Source of the DNA: Burkholderiaceae bacterium
GTDB lineage: Bacteria > Pseudomonadota > Gammaproteobacteria > Burkholderiales > Burkholderiaceae
NCBI GenBank assembly: GCA_023266335.1
Contig: JAHFQJ010000003.1
Span: 1-64,000 of the forward strand
Length of the DNA stretch: 64,000 bases
Direction of reading: 5' to 3'
The translations under genes were made by a program, and so were the position numbers. Positions 19,709 to 31,090 of the stretch are shown one piece after another; the stretch's first letter is position 1, and each line of letters begins with the position of its first letter. The notes under the pieces are model-generated. The model was not told the origin of the DNA. It did not search any database and saw only the letters and a program-made list of their open reading frames with translations.

Positions 19709-19829
19709 AATTTATCTTTAAAAAATATTAATTTACCAAGACAAATTATACAATAATAAGCATAAAAAGGCGAATAAATGGAGATATACGGGATTGCACT
19801 TCATTTTGCGGTGTAGCTATTTCTAAGGC

Positions 19830-20744
19830 TTAACTCCAAGTTTGGCGGTGACGGATAAGAATATTTTTATACTTCAGCATTTGAGCTAACTTTTCAACAA
19901 TATAGACTGACCTATGCTGACCGCCAGTGCAGCCAATTCCGATAGTTACATATGCTCTATTCTGCATAAAATACGGGAGCCATTTATTAAAATAATTAAA
20001 AATATCCTGAATTTGCTGATTAACTTCATCAAATTGCTGTAAAAAATCTTGAATAGGTTTATCTAAACCTGTAAAACGCCGTAATTCTATATCATAGTAC
20101 GGGTTTGGCAAATGCCTAACATCGAACATAAAATCTACATCATGAGGTATGCCGTATTTAAAACCAAAAGATTGAAGAGTTAATAATAAAATATTATCTT
20201 CTTGAATACTTGAAGAAATTTTATGCACAATATCTTGTACTAATATTCTTAAATTATTAGTTTGCAGAATGCTGGTGTCAATGCTGTAACTAAGTTCTTG
20301 AATTATATCTAAATGTTCTCTTTCATTAACAATTACCTGCATTAAATTTTTATCGCTTTGATTAATAGTAAGCGGATGTGGTCTTCTTGTTTCTGAAAAT
20401 CTTCTAATTAATACATCATTACCAGCATTTAAAAATAATATATCAACTTTATTGCCGTTCTGCTTTAATTGTTCAATAATATGCGGCAGCTTGCTAAAAT
20501 CATCTCCGCTGCGAGCATCTATAGCTGTGCCGATACATTTATAATTTTGCTTTAAATTATCAATTAAAAGAGGCAATAGGCTAGGCGGTAAATTATCTAC
20601 ACAGTAATATCCAATATCTTCTAAAGCTTTTAATGCAATAGATTTACCGGAGCCGGACATGCCTGTTATAAGCATTATTTGGGCATTATTGTTAGAACTA
20701 AAACTAGAATCAAAGTCAGAGTTAGCGGAGGGAATAACAGACAT
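19830..20744 (-). CDS. rapZ: RNase adapter protein RapZ / P-loop nucleotide-binding protein
   Basis: RapZ-family proteins control amino-sugar synthesis by guiding RNase E to the GlmZ small RNA in enterobacteria; glmS and glmM are both in this window. The 304-residue protein has Walker A GMSGSGKS at 28-35, then ALEDIGYYCVDNLPP, FSETRRPHPL, and the C-terminal substrate pocket VTIGIGCTGGQHRSVYI. The first 20 residues are a Ser/Asn-rich extension beyond the family's usual start; an internal start such as the Met at residue 24 is possible. The usual ptsN/hprK neighbours are absent. Confidence 0.94.
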   Translation of the reverse strand: MSVIPSANSDFDSSFSSNNNAQIMLITGMSGSGKSIALKALEDIGYYCVDNLPPSLLPLLIDNLKQNYKCIGTAIDARSGDDFSKLPHIIEQLKQNGNKVDILFLNAGNDVLIRRFSETRRPHPLTINQSDKNLMQVIVNEREHLDIIQELSYSIDTSILQTNNLRILVQDIVHKISSSIQEDNILLLTLQSFGFKYGIPHDVDFMFDVRHLPNPYYDIELRRFTGLDKPIQDFLQQFDEVNQQIQDIFNYFNKWLPYFMQNRAYVTIGIGCTGGQHRSVYIVEKLAQMLKYKNILIRHRQTWS

Positions 20745-20879
20745 ATAAAAATATTTACAAGTTATGCTTATAATTATTATATAGCTTTTATCGTAATCAG
20801 CAAAATTTTATATTTATAATTATATTTGTTAAATATTTATAATTTTTTGTTATAGGCATTTTTTAACCATATAACAAAG

Positions 20880-20914
20880 AAGTGAGGTTTGCAAATTGAG
20901 ATCCGATTAGTATA
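20880..20914 (+). repeat. R1 repeat, right-end fragment
   Basis: The sequence GTTTGCAAATTGAGATCCGATTAGTATA matches the right end of family R1, but no left end is present. It lies upstream of the acs promoter. Confidence 0.5.
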
Positions 20915-20917
20915 TGT

Positions 20918-20942
20918 CAAATTATTCTAATTTGGCTATAAT
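20918..20942 (+). promoter_or_regulatory. acs promoter region with a 17-bp palindrome
   Basis: CAAATTA (20918-20924) and TAATTTG (20928-20934) form a perfect inverted repeat with a 3-base centre. It ends two bases before a perfect -10 box TATAAT (20937-20942), and the acs ATG is 28 bases further on. The position between -35 and -10 suits a repressor operator; this is inference. No clear -35 is visible. Confidence 0.4.
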
Positions 20943-20969
20943 ATATATTCCTTTATATAAAAAATCCCT

Positions 20970-22952
20970 ATGACAAACGATATTCAAACCCTTAATCATA
21001 ATAGTTCTATGATTAAAATTTCTGATGAAGTAAAAAATAACAGCAATATTAATGCCTCAAATTATCCGCAGTTAATAGAGGAAGCAAATAATAATTATGC
21101 AGATTTTTGGCTTAAACAAGCTAAGCAGAATTTAATTTGGGATATTCCGCCGACTAAGTCTGTAGATGAAACAAATGCTCCTTTTTATACATGGTTTGAT
21201 GATGGAGAATTAAGCGTATCTTATAATTGTCTGGATAAACATTTACATAATGGCAATGAACATAAAACGGCATTAATTTTTGAAGATGATGCAGGCAATA
21301 TTACAAAAGTTACATATAAAGAATTATTGATTAAAGTTTGCCATATGGCAAATGCGATTAAAAATATGGGCTTTAAGCAGGGCGATAGGGCAATTATTTA
21401 TATGCCTATGAGTATTGAAGCTATAACTGCAATGCATGCTTGCGTACGTTTGGGCATTATTCATTCAGTTGTGTTTGCAGGTTTTTCAGCGAAAAGCTTA
21501 TATGAAAGAATAATTGATGCAGGAGCAAGTTTAATTTTTACTGCTGATGTTCAATATAGAGGCGGCAAGCAAATTCCTGTAAAACAAAATGTTGATGATG
21601 CCATTGCTTTAGATAATTTAGGTGATTGTAAAAATTTAAAAAAAATAATTGTTTACCAGCGGAATAAAGAAACTGCCGTTAAATTAAATAAAAACGAAGC
21701 ATTATGGCATGAAATTATAAAAAATCAGGCGGATTTTTGCCCAGCTATACCTTTAAATGCAGAACATCCGTTATTTATTCTCTATACTTCCGGCTCAACT
21801 GGCAAACCCAAAGGGGTGCAACATTCAAGTGCAGGTTATTTGCTGCATGCAATATTAACTATGCAGTGGACATTTGATATAAAACCGCAGGATATATTTT
21901 GGTGTACGGCTGATATTGGCTGGATTACCGGACATACATACGCGGCTTATGGACCAATGTCAGCTGGAGCAACTCAAATTATTTTTGAGGGAATTCCAAC
22001 TTATCCAAATGCTGCCAGATTTTGGCAAATGATACAAAATCATAAAGTTAGCATATTTTATACTGCACCCACAGCTATACGTGCATTAATTAAAGCTAAT
22101 AGCAATGATGAACACACTCATCCTAAAAATTTTGATTTATCAAGTCTGCGTTTACTGGGCAGTGTAGGTGAACCAATTAATCCGCAAGCTTGGCAATGGT
22201 ATTATGAAAATGCTGGAAATAAAAACTGTCCGATTGTTGACACATGGTGGCAGACTGAAACAGGCGGGCATATTATGACGCCTCTAATTGGCGTAGATAA
22301 CCTGAAAGCAGGTTCTTGTGCTAAACCATTAATTGGTATTGATGTTGATATTGTAGATGAAAATGGTAAACCGGCTGAAAAACAAAAAGGCGGTTATTTG
22401 GTGATTAAAAAGCCGTGGCCGGCAATGATTCGTAATCTTTGGAATGATAGCGAAAGATTTAAATCTACTTATTTTCCTGAAAAACTTGGAGGAAAAATAT
22501 ATTTAGCTGGTGATGGAGCAATGCAAGATAAAGACGGTTTTTACTGGATTATGGGCAGAATAGATGATGTATTAAATGTATCCGGACATCGTTTAGGCAC
22601 TATAGAAATAGAATCATCATTAGTTGCACATCAAGAAGTTGCAGAAGCTGCTGTTGTCGGTTGCCCCGATGATATTACTGGTGAAGCAATTATTGCATTT
22701 GTTTCATTAAAATACAGCAAAACGAAGGAACAGAAACAGCAATTAGAACAAGAATTAAAAAACTGGGTAGTTAAGCAAATCGGCGGTATTGCAAGACCTA
22801 AACACATTAGATTCGGTGATGCTTTACCCAAAACAAGGTCAGGCAAAATTATGCGCCGTTTATTGCGTTCTATTGCTAAAAATGAAAAAATCACACAAGA
22901 CACTTCAACATTAGAAAATGCAGGAGTATTAGAGCAGTTTATGCAGGATTGA
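20970..22952 (+). CDS. acs: Acetyl-coenzyme A synthetase
   Basis: This enzyme makes acetyl-CoA from acetate, ATP and CoA through an acetyl-adenylate. The 660-residue protein has the AMP-forming core [36 protein letters not shown], and [16 protein letters not shown], and the C-terminal [13 protein letters not shown] whose lysine is the usual acetylation control site. The first 30 residues are a Asn-rich extension. Length matches bacterial Acs. It stands alone, followed by an R2 repeat. Confidence 0.98.
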   Translation: MTNDIQTLNHNSSMIKISDEVKNNSNINASNYPQLIEEANNNYADFWLKQAKQNLIWDIPPTKSVDETNAPFYTWFDDGELSVSYNCLDKHLHNGNEHKTALIFEDDAGNITKVTYKELLIKVCHMANAIKNMGFKQGDRAIIYMPMSIEAITAMHACVRLGIIHSVVFAGFSAKSLYERIIDAGASLIFTADVQYRGGKQIPVKQNVDDAIALDNLGDCKNLKKIIVYQRNKETAVKLNKNEALWHEIIKNQADFCPAIPLNAEHPLFILYTSGSTGKPKGVQHSSAGYLLHAILTMQWTFDIKPQDIFWCTADIGWITGHTYAAYGPMSAGATQIIFEGIPTYPNAARFWQMIQNHKVSIFYTAPTAIRALIKANSNDEHTHPKNFDLSSLRLLGSVGEPINPQAWQWYYENAGNKNCPIVDTWWQTETGGHIMTPLIGVDNLKAGSCAKPLIGIDVDIVDENGKPAEKQKGGYLVIKKPWPAMIRNLWNDSERFKSTYFPEKLGGKIYLAGDGAMQDKDGFYWIMGRIDDVLNVSGHRLGTIEIESSLVAHQEVAEAAVVGCPDDITGEAIIAFVSLKYSKTKEQKQQLEQELKNWVVKQIGGIARPKHIRFGDALPKTRSGKIMRRLLRSIAKNEKITQDTSTLENAGVLEQFMQD

Positions 22953-22960
22953 ACAATTGA

Positions 22961-23069
22961 CTTGAAAAATGAATAGAGATGTTATTATTTAACATAAAAC
23001 TGCGGTCATTCCTGCGTATGCGGGAATTCATAGGTAGGGTATGACGATTTTAATGCTATTAAATCCCAG
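22961..23069 (+). repeat. Dispersed repeat family R2, copy 2 (shortened)
   Basis: It begins CTTGAAAAATGAAT just after the acs stop and contains GTCATTCCTGCGTATGCGGGAATTC, cited here as two halves GTCATTCCTGCG and TATGCGGGAATTC, which form a hairpin. It could also act as the acs terminator. Compared with the 1328 copy the second hairpin is deleted. Confidence 0.6.
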
Positions 23070-23107
23070 TATTTATTAAGCCTAACATAATTTATTTTTA
23101 GTTAATG

Positions 23108-23875
23108 TCAACCAGTTCTAAGGATTCTATATAATTCTTCACTTAACATTTCTTCATATTCAGCAGCAGCAGCATCTTTTATACTTTCGCTAGCGTCTTT
23201 ATTAGCATTAGAGTATAGTTCTTGATTTAGTTTTTTGAGTAATTCTTTATGTTCAGTTCCTATGTTTTCATCTTGATCAATTTCAGTATTAACTTGATGA
23301 AATAATTCTTGTATATCAGCGCCATCTAAATTATGCCACATCATTTTTAAATTAAATTTATATTCTTTAAATACTTTTTCTTTTTCTATTTTATTTGCCT
23401 TCTGAAGATTTGTTGTAACTTTAGAAAATTGCCTATTATTTAATTTTTTTAGTTCTGTATTTTGTTCAGGAGTTAAATGTAATTTATCAATTTCGCTATT
23501 TAGGTCTGCATGCATATCCCCCAATTCTTCATCTGTTATTGTATCAATATTGCAACTTTGCCAATTATGCATTATATTAAATCTTGTTTGTCTATATTCT
23601 TCTTCCTGCTTTTGGGTTTGATAATTTGATAGTTCCAGTATTTTACTATCCAGCATGCTTTTATTTAATTTATGATTATCACCCCTTTGTGTTTCAGTTA
23701 GACCAGCTTCTTTTTTAATTTTATCTTGAATATGATTGAATAAATCACGTAAATCTCGTTTAGATATTTGTGTTATATCCATGTTTCTATAACTTTTTAC
23801 TATGGATTGCTCTATTAACGATATAGCTTTATCAAGCATTATACGTTGCGTGGGTACACTTAAATTATTTGGCAT
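23108..23875 (-). CDS. Helical hypothetical protein with three internal repeats
   Basis: The 255-residue protein is unrecognised. It is all-helical and highly charged and contains three diverged repeats of about 75 residues, starting near residues 20, 93 and 168. Each has the order: basic-aromatic start (SYRNMDI, FNIMHNWQ, FNLKMMWHNLD), an acidic helix ending in a hydrophobic strip (DLRDLFNHIQDKI, ELGDMHADLNSEID, DIQELFHQVNTEID), then L-T/G-x-E-x(4)-L-K/N-K-L-N. It has one Cys and no signal peptide or membrane segment. It lies antisense between acs and the O-antigen-ligase-like gene. A repeat architecture of this kind is common in effector or scaffold proteins, but I cannot assign a function. 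Confidence 0.65.
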   Translation of the reverse strand: MPNNLSVPTQRIMLDKAISLIEQSIVKSYRNMDITQISKRDLRDLFNHIQDKIKKEAGLTETQRGDNHKLNKSMLDSKILELSNYQTQKQEEEYRQTRFNIMHNWQSCNIDTITDEELGDMHADLNSEIDKLHLTPEQNTELKKLNNRQFSKVTTNLQKANKIEKEKVFKEYKFNLKMMWHNLDGADIQELFHQVNTEIDQDENIGTEHKELLKKLNQELYSNANKDASESIKDAAAAEYEEMLSEELYRILRTG

Positions 23876-24077
23876 ATAAATTAAAAGTTGTTGAATTATT
23901 ATTATAAGATATAATAGTTGGTTCTATTACATACATAAATAAGTATTTATCCTAATATAAATAAGAGCTAAAAGAGCCTTACTATTTTAAGAACTCGCAT
24001 ATGGGAGTTTTCATTTAAATTGCCCTATTTTATCCTCTCTATTATAATAGTTATTATAATAAAAAAATACTTTTTTC

Positions 24078-25397
24078 ATGTTTTATTACATATTCTTATT
24101 ATTAATATGCAGTAATATACTTTCGTTATTTACATCAATTGCTGTAATTAATATAACATCAGTTTTAATGCTGTTATTCATAACATTGTATTTAATTAGG
24201 TATCCCGTTAGTCTTGTAATGCTTAAACAGCAGATAATAGATAATAAATTTATTGCTGGAAGTTTAATATTATTACCTTCTTATATATTCATACATCAAT
24301 TATGTTTTACACATAGTTTTAACATGGCATTTAAAGCTTTAGTTGAGTGGAGAACATTATTATATGGAGTAATTTTTATTATCCCTTTTTTATTTTATCC
24401 TAAATTATTTAGTTTGGCAGCTAAGTTTTTTCTATTAAATACAATTATATTTTCTTTAATTGGATTAGGTTATTTTTTATTTACGGGTAAACCATTTAAC
24501 CAAGAAATTTATAAACATGCTCCTTATTTATCCAGCCAAATTTTAGTTACAGGCATATTTTTATGCTGGCAGATTTCAATTTATCAGTATAATAAAAAAA
24601 TAAAATATTTACTGTTTATTTTAGGTGTTTTAGCAAGTATCATGCTATTTTTTGCAACCAGCCGAAGAACTGGCTATATAATTTATATTATATCTTTTGG
24701 TGTATTTATTATAATTAATTTTCAATATATCTTTAAAGTTAAATCTTTAAAATATAGCTTGACGGCTTTATTTTTAATTCTATTGGTATTAGGCGGACTT
24801 TATTTATCACCAACTATGCATGAAAGATTTAAAGAGGCAGTTCAAGAAAAGGAAATGTATACTCAAGGTAATTTTGAGACATCTAATGGTTTAAGATTAC
24901 GTTTTTGGAATATTAGCAGTAAAATTATACAGCAATCGCCAATCTTTGGTGTTGGATTTACCAATTATAGTGATGAATTTCGTAAAATTGAGCATAAACT
25001 TGACGGGTATAATATTAAAACACGTTTTGTTCATCCGCATAATGAATTTATCCATGTTTGGAGTTGTTTTGGAATTATTGCATTTTTAAATTATGTATTT
25101 ATATTGCTATTTCCGTTAATATATTATACTAAGCTAAATAGACATATAATCAATCAATATAATGACTCAAAAAATATAAAATTAAACCTAAATGAAAATA
25201 GTAACAATTTTAATGATAACAAAGCCTCTCATTCAAGTGTCATGAGCATAGCACACAAAGCGCTAATAATTGCATATGTAAGTTCAATAGTCGGTACTTT
25301 ATTTAATGCAATGGCAATTGATATGATAGAAGGGCATTTTTTCTCATTAATTTTGGCAGGATATTATTCATTTTATATTAACACTAAAAATAAATAA
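24078..25397 (+). CDS. O-antigen ligase / Wzy-type polytopic membrane protein
   Basis: The 439-residue protein has about 10-12 hydrophobic helices with one large periplasmic loop (about 255-325) containing RFWNISSKIIQQSPIFGVGFTNY and a conserved HPHNEFIHVWSCFG. This is the O-antigen ligase/Wzy_C pattern: the Arg and His residues in the loop take part in glycan transfer from undecaprenyl pyrophosphate to lipid A-core. It is the first of a pair with a GT2 gene two bases downstream. WaaL and a related polymerase cannot be separated from the sequence alone. Confidence 0.85.
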   Translation: MFYYIFLLLICSNILSLFTSIAVINITSVLMLLFITLYLIRYPVSLVMLKQQIIDNKFIAGSLILLPSYIFIHQLCFTHSFNMAFKALVEWRTLLYGVIFIIPFLFYPKLFSLAAKFFLLNTIIFSLIGLGYFLFTGKPFNQEIYKHAPYLSSQILVTGIFLCWQISIYQYNKKIKYLLFILGVLASIMLFFATSRRTGYIIYIISFGVFIIINFQYIFKVKSLKYSLTALFLILLVLGGLYLSPTMHERFKEAVQEKEMYTQGNFETSNGLRLRFWNISSKIIQQSPIFGVGFTNYSDEFRKIEHKLDGYNIKTRFVHPHNEFIHVWSCFGIIAFLNYVFILLFPLIYYTKLNRHIINQYNDSKNIKLNLNENSNNFNDNKASHSSVMSIAHKALIIAYVSSIVGTLFNAMAIDMIEGHFFSLILAGYYSFYINTKNK

Positions 25398-25399
25398 CT

Positions 25400-26272
25400 A
25401 TGTTTTCAATTATAATACCAACTTGGAATAATTTAGAATTTTTAAAATTAGCTATTACAAGCATACGTCAAAACTCTGTTTATAATCATCAGATTTTAGT
25501 GCATGTTAATGATGGAGGCGATGGAACACTAGATTGGATTAATAATTATCTTAATGCAGATAAAAATTTATTATTTACGCATAGTCAAGATAATATCGGA
25601 ATATGTTATGCGGTAAATAGAGTATCATCATTAGCTAATCAAAAATATATTGTTTACTTAAATGATGATATGGTAGTTTTACCAGATTGGGATAAAAATT
25701 TACTGCATGCAGCCGACAAATTATCAAATAAAATGTTTATGCTGTCCAGCACTATGGTAGAGCCAAGACAAACAAAAAATCCTTGTGTAGTAATTGCTGA
25801 TTACGGTACGAACGCAGAAAATTTTCAGCAGAAAGTATTAATTGATAATTTAGATAAGCATAAACGCAGCGATTGGTTAGGTTCAACTTGGCCTCCAACT
25901 TTAGTGCCAAAATGGTTATGGGATGATGTTGGTGGTTATAGCACAGAGTTTTCTCCGGGTATGAGCAGCGATAATGATTTTACTATGAAACTTTGGCACG
26001 CAGGATGCCGCATATTTGCAGGAATTGGCGATAGTTTAGTTTATCATTTTGGGTGTATATCTACAGGACGTATTGTAAAAAATAACGGTAGAAAGCAATT
26101 TTTACATAAATGGGGAATAAGTCAAAAAGATTTTGATAAAATATGTCTGCAAAGAGGTAAATCTACCTTAAGAGAAGAGGCAATAAAAGAGATTGACTTA
26201 ACTGATAAGCAATTAAAAGCGCTAAAAATTGCTAAATTAAAAGCAAAATTCAGAATAATATTTAGAGATTAA
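25400..26272 (+). CDS. Family 2 glycosyltransferase
   Basis: The 290-residue protein has the GT-A start FSIIIPTWNNLEFLKLAI, then VYLNDDMVVLPDW with the metal-binding acidic triad, and a C-terminal acceptor domain with SPGMSSDNDFTMKLWHAG. GT2 enzymes transfer sugars from nucleotide-sugar donors; the neighbouring O-antigen-ligase-like gene suggests LPS or another surface glycan. The start is 2 bases after the upstream stop, so translation is probably coupled. It has no transmembrane helix. Donor and acceptor are unknown. glmM follows in the same direction. Confidence 0.88.
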   Translation: MFSIIIPTWNNLEFLKLAITSIRQNSVYNHQILVHVNDGGDGTLDWINNYLNADKNLLFTHSQDNIGICYAVNRVSSLANQKYIVYLNDDMVVLPDWDKNLLHAADKLSNKMFMLSSTMVEPRQTKNPCVVIADYGTNAENFQQKVLIDNLDKHKRSDWLGSTWPPTLVPKWLWDDVGGYSTEFSPGMSSDNDFTMKLWHAGCRIFAGIGDSLVYHFGCISTGRIVKNNGRKQFLHKWGISQKDFDKICLQRGKSTLREEAIKEIDLTDKQLKALKIAKLKAKFRIIFRD

Positions 26273-26295
26273 TAAAAAAATAAAAGAGGTTGTAT

Positions 26296-27654
26296 ATGCG
26301 TAAGTATTTTGGTACAGACGGAATTAGAGGAAGAGTGGGTACATGCCCTATAACTCCGGACTTTATGATTAAGCTTGCGTATGCCGCTGGTAAAGTGCTA
26401 ATCAAGGAACAAAATAATAGAAAACGCCCTACCATATTAATCGGTAAAGATACACGCATTTCTGGTTATTTGCTTGAATCAGCCCTAGAAGCAGGCTTTA
26501 TTGCTGCAGGTGTAGATACAATTTTATGCGGAGTATTGCCGACAGCTGGTATTGCCTATTTAACCAGAGCATTACGCTTGCAGGCTGGAGTAGTAATTTC
26601 TGCTTCTCATAATCCTTACTATGATAATGGTATAAAATTCTTTGATGAAAATGGTAATAAATTATCTGATGAAATAGAATTAAAGATTGAAAAAATGTTA
26701 GAGCAGCCTATGGAATGCGTAGAGCCACAATTGCTAGGCAAAGCAAAACGCTTAGATGATGCGATTGGACGTTATATTGAATTTTGTAAAAGCACATTTC
26801 CAAACGATTTAAATTTAAATAATACAAATTTAGTTTTAGATTGCGCAAATGGAGCAAGTTATAAAATTGCCCCCAGCGTATTTCATGAATTAGGTGCAAA
26901 TACTGTAACAATCGGAAATATACCGAATGGTATAAATATTAATCATGAATGCGGTGCAGCCCATACGCAAAACTTACAAAATATTATGAAAAATTATCCA
27001 AATTATATTGGATTAAGTTTTGATGGTGATGCAGATAGATTGCAAGTAATTGATGATGAAGGAAAATTATATAATGGCGATGAATTATTATATATTTTGG
27101 CTGTTTATAAAAAAATGCAGGGCATGCATATTACGGGTGTGGCTGGAACATTGATGACAAATTTAGGTATTGAACAAGCATTAAAAAGACAGGATATAAA
27201 ATTAATAAGAGCTAAAGTTGGCGACAGATACGTATTAGAACAACTAAATTTACACGGCTGGCAATATGGTGGTGAAAGCTCCGGACATATATTATGTTTA
27301 GATAAACATACCACTGGTGATGGAATTATTGCGGCTTTACAAATTTTAGCTGTTTTACAAAAACAAGGAATATCTTTAAAACAAGCCCTAGAAGATGTAA
27401 TTTTATATGCACAAGTTATGATTAATTTAGATTTAGTCAATAATTTTAGCTATCAAAATGCACCTGATGCTTTACATGGGCAAATTACACAGATAGAAAA
27501 AATGTTATGTACTAATAATACGGGCAGAATTTTAATTCGTCCATCTGGCACGGAAGCAAAGCTGCGTATTATGGTAGAAGCTAAAACACAAGATATTGCA
27601 AATCAAGCAGCTAATAAATTAGCAGATATAGTTAAACAATTCATGTATAGCTAA
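26296..27654 (+). CDS. glmM: Phosphoglucosamine mutase
   Basis: GlmM converts glucosamine-6-phosphate to glucosamine-1-phosphate for UDP-GlcNAc, the precursor of peptidoglycan and lipid A; GlmS, the step before, is also in this window. The 452-residue protein starts MRKYFGTDGIRGRVG at the ATG at 26296, preceded by AAAGAGG. The phosphoserine loop SASHNPYYDNG is at about 102-112 (Ser104), the metal-binding loop DGDADR near 244, and the phosphate-binding RPSGTEAKLR near the C-terminus. folP and ftsH, the usual neighbours, are missing. Confidence 0.98.
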   Translation: MRKYFGTDGIRGRVGTCPITPDFMIKLAYAAGKVLIKEQNNRKRPTILIGKDTRISGYLLESALEAGFIAAGVDTILCGVLPTAGIAYLTRALRLQAGVVISASHNPYYDNGIKFFDENGNKLSDEIELKIEKMLEQPMECVEPQLLGKAKRLDDAIGRYIEFCKSTFPNDLNLNNTNLVLDCANGASYKIAPSVFHELGANTVTIGNIPNGININHECGAAHTQNLQNIMKNYPNYIGLSFDGDADRLQVIDDEGKLYNGDELLYILAVYKKMQGMHITGVAGTLMTNLGIEQALKRQDIKLIRAKVGDRYVLEQLNLHGWQYGGESSGHILCLDKHTTGDGIIAALQILAVLQKQGISLKQALEDVILYAQVMINLDLVNNFSYQNAPDALHGQITQIEKMLCTNNTGRILIRPSGTEAKLRIMVEAKTQDIANQAANKLADIVKQFMYS

Positions 27655-27688
27655 AATCAGAAGCATATAATTTAAGTATGGCAATTGC

Positions 27689-28660
27689 TTACCTAATTTT
27701 AGTGCATGTATCTGGAAGAGCTAAAATACTTCGCCCTGTTCCCCTAACTAATAAATCAGCATTTAGGTTTATGCCTTTATAGTTTTTAATATAGCGGGAA
27801 TCTAATTTGCTTAAATAATTTTTGTCTGTATAAATTATAATATCAGGATTATAGTTAATGAGTGATTCAGGATTAACCATGGCTGTTTTATTAAATTTGA
27901 AGATATTATAAATATTACAGTTGGATAATAAACTATCTGTATAATTATTTCCAAAAATTGTCATTAATGGTGTATGCCAAATAGGATAAAAATATGTTTT
28001 TGGGATTAAATCTGCATATTTTTGCTTAGTGCTATAAATAATATAAGCAAGTTTTAAGGCAAAATCTTTTACATAGATACAATTTAAATCTAAGCTTAAA
28101 CCTTGTTTCGCGCATTGATGATTATTTGATGAATTTAAGTTTTGGTTATTTTGATTATGACTGGTTAAATTATAAATTATGAATAAATTAGTTAATACAT
28201 CATTAGTACTATTTGTTGAAAGCCAAATCGTTTTTATATTATGCTTCTCTAATATATCTACAAAATTCTTCGGTGTACCGCCTTTCCATGCTAATGCATA
28301 AAATTTATCATTATAATTTTTGCGTTCTAATTTTAATTTTTTAATAATTAAAACAATTTTTTCTATATAAACCGATTGAAAATCGGAAGTTATATCTACA
28401 CTTTGTGCTAGTTTTGGATAATTGCTGTAGATACTCACACCTAATAAAAAATCTTGAGCATTTGCTTCGTAAATTAATTCAGTAATATTTGGTGCAAGGC
28501 TGATAATGTAGTTATTGCCGGCTTTATTTAATTTATCTAGATTATTTTGAGCAAATGATAAATTTATGTTTAATAAATAAAATAAAATAGCAATGATTAT
28601 TTTTATATTTGAATATTTATGATGTTTGTCTTTAATATGCATATATTCAAATTTAATCAT
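27689..28660 (-). CDS. Periplasmic metal-chelate (cobalamin/haem/siderophore) binding protein, BtuF-like
   Basis: The 323-residue protein has a short cytoplasmic lead, then a signal peptide (IIIAILFYLLNINLSFAQ) and the helical-backbone receptor fold: NYIISLAPNITELIYEANA, LLGVSIYSNYPK, then NPDIIIYTDK and the C-terminal LALP. The fold serves cobalamin, haem or ferric siderophores in ABC uptake. An internal Asn-rich insert sits near 170-185. No btuCD-type permease or ATPase is adjacent, so it is either orphan or works with a distant transporter. The true start could be the Met at 28642. The product annotation is at family level only. Confidence 0.75.
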   Translation of the reverse strand: MIKFEYMHIKDKHHKYSNIKIIIAILFYLLNINLSFAQNNLDKLNKAGNNYIISLAPNITELIYEANAQDFLLGVSIYSNYPKLAQSVDITSDFQSVYIEKIVLIIKKLKLERKNYNDKFYALAWKGGTPKNFVDILEKHNIKTIWLSTNSTNDVLTNLFIIYNLTSHNQNNQNLNSSNNHQCAKQGLSLDLNCIYVKDFALKLAYIIYSTKQKYADLIPKTYFYPIWHTPLMTIFGNNYTDSLLSNCNIYNIFKFNKTAMVNPESLINYNPDIIIYTDKNYLSKLDSRYIKNYKGINLNADLLVRGTGRSILALPDTCTKIR

Positions 28661-28675
28661 AAAATTTAATTTATA

Positions 28676-30018
<1,343 letters not shown>

Positions 30019-30038
30019 ATAGATGCCGTAATTTTAAA

Positions 30039-31082
30039 TTAATCTGCAGTTATGCGTAAAGTCATAGTAGTTGTTTCACCATTTTCCGGAGCAGGAAAAG
30101 GTTCTGCGTCTTCAACTGCTTTTAATGCACTGTTATCCCACCCGCTATTTCCGCTGCTTTTAGCTAAACTCTTAAGTAAAATATTGCCTCTTGCATCTAT
30201 CCTCAAGCTGATGACTGCCGCTGTACCACTATTACCATTATATTTAATATGACGTTTGATGATATTTTGAATTTTAGCTTTATAAGAAGCAGATAAACCT
30301 GACGCCTGATTATCATTTTTTGCAGAAGTTTCCAAATTAGTATTTGATTTATTAATAATATTTTCTCTATGAGCCTGCTGTGGAATTGGCATAATATTAT
30401 CTTTATTTGAATTTTGCCTTAAGCGTGCCAAATTTGCTTGTCTAATCTCTTCAGCAGTATTTTTTGGGTTTTCCGGCATAATTTTTGGAACAGGCTTAAC
30501 TGTATATTTTTGTTCTATTTTTTCGTGCTGTTTAACCATTGGAGGCTGCGTCTTATGTGGCTTAGGCTGCATTTTAGATTCTGGCTTTAATTCTTTTTTT
30601 GTGATAGGCGTTTGCTTTAACAGCTTATCTATAATTGGTTTTTTTACAGGCTGTTCTTTTTCTATTTGTTTAGTTTTTGCTATGAATTTATTTTTATTAT
30701 TATGGGCAATATCTGCATTTTGGTCTTCTTTATGTTTAGCAGAAATATGTATTTTTTGAGATTTTTCGCTCTTTTCTACTTTTTCAATAAGTTTAAGCCT
30801 AGGCTGAACAAGATTATTTACATTTGTACGCAGAATAGGAGTAGCCGAAACCGGATTAATTTTGAGTATTTTAGGTGCAGGAGGTATTTGTTCTTTATTC
30901 TGGGCTTTATTTTTATTTATTTCATTGATATGAAAAGCTTCCAATGAATTTTCATCCCATAATTCAATTTGATTATCTGTCTCAATATTAGGATGAATTT
31001 TATATAAAGCCAAGCTAGTTAGTATTAATACATGAAAACTTAAAGCTAAAATAAATGCGTTGCAGTTATTGCGACTATACAT
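30039..31082 (-). CDS. tolA: TolA-like cell envelope protein
   Basis: The 347-residue protein has the three-part TolA layout: one N-terminal transmembrane helix (about 8-27, LALSFHVLILTSLAL), a long Lys/Pro/Gln-rich linker (about 40-260), and a C-terminal TonB/TolA domain with SYKAKIQNIIKRHIKY, AVISLRIDARGNIL and SALKAVEDAEPFPAP. TolA joins the inner-membrane TolQR motor to Pal/TolB at the division site and maintains outer-membrane integrity. The linker is less Ala-rich than in E. coli, richer in Pro and Lys. tolR is 8 bases upstream. TolB and Pal are not here. Confidence 0.88.
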   Translation of the reverse strand: MYSRNNCNAFILALSFHVLILTSLALYKIHPNIETDNQIELWDENSLEAFHINEINKNKAQNKEQIPPAPKILKINPVSATPILRTNVNNLVQPRLKLIEKVEKSEKSQKIHISAKHKEDQNADIAHNNKNKFIAKTKQIEKEQPVKKPIIDKLLKQTPITKKELKPESKMQPKPHKTQPPMVKQHEKIEQKYTVKPVPKIMPENPKNTAEEIRQANLARLRQNSNKDNIMPIPQQAHRENIINKSNTNLETSAKNDNQASGLSASYKAKIQNIIKRHIKYNGNSGTAAVISLRIDARGNILLKSLAKSSGNSGWDNSALKAVEDAEPFPAPENGETTTMTLRITAD

Positions 31083-31090
31083 ATGATTAA

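Noticed and set aside
19710-19829. Very short frame near 19780
   Set aside because: Only about 12 codons and no ribosome binding site.
30666-30947. 93-codon plus-strand frame
   Set aside because: It is a shadow of the Lys-rich tolA linker with Phe-rich random composition.
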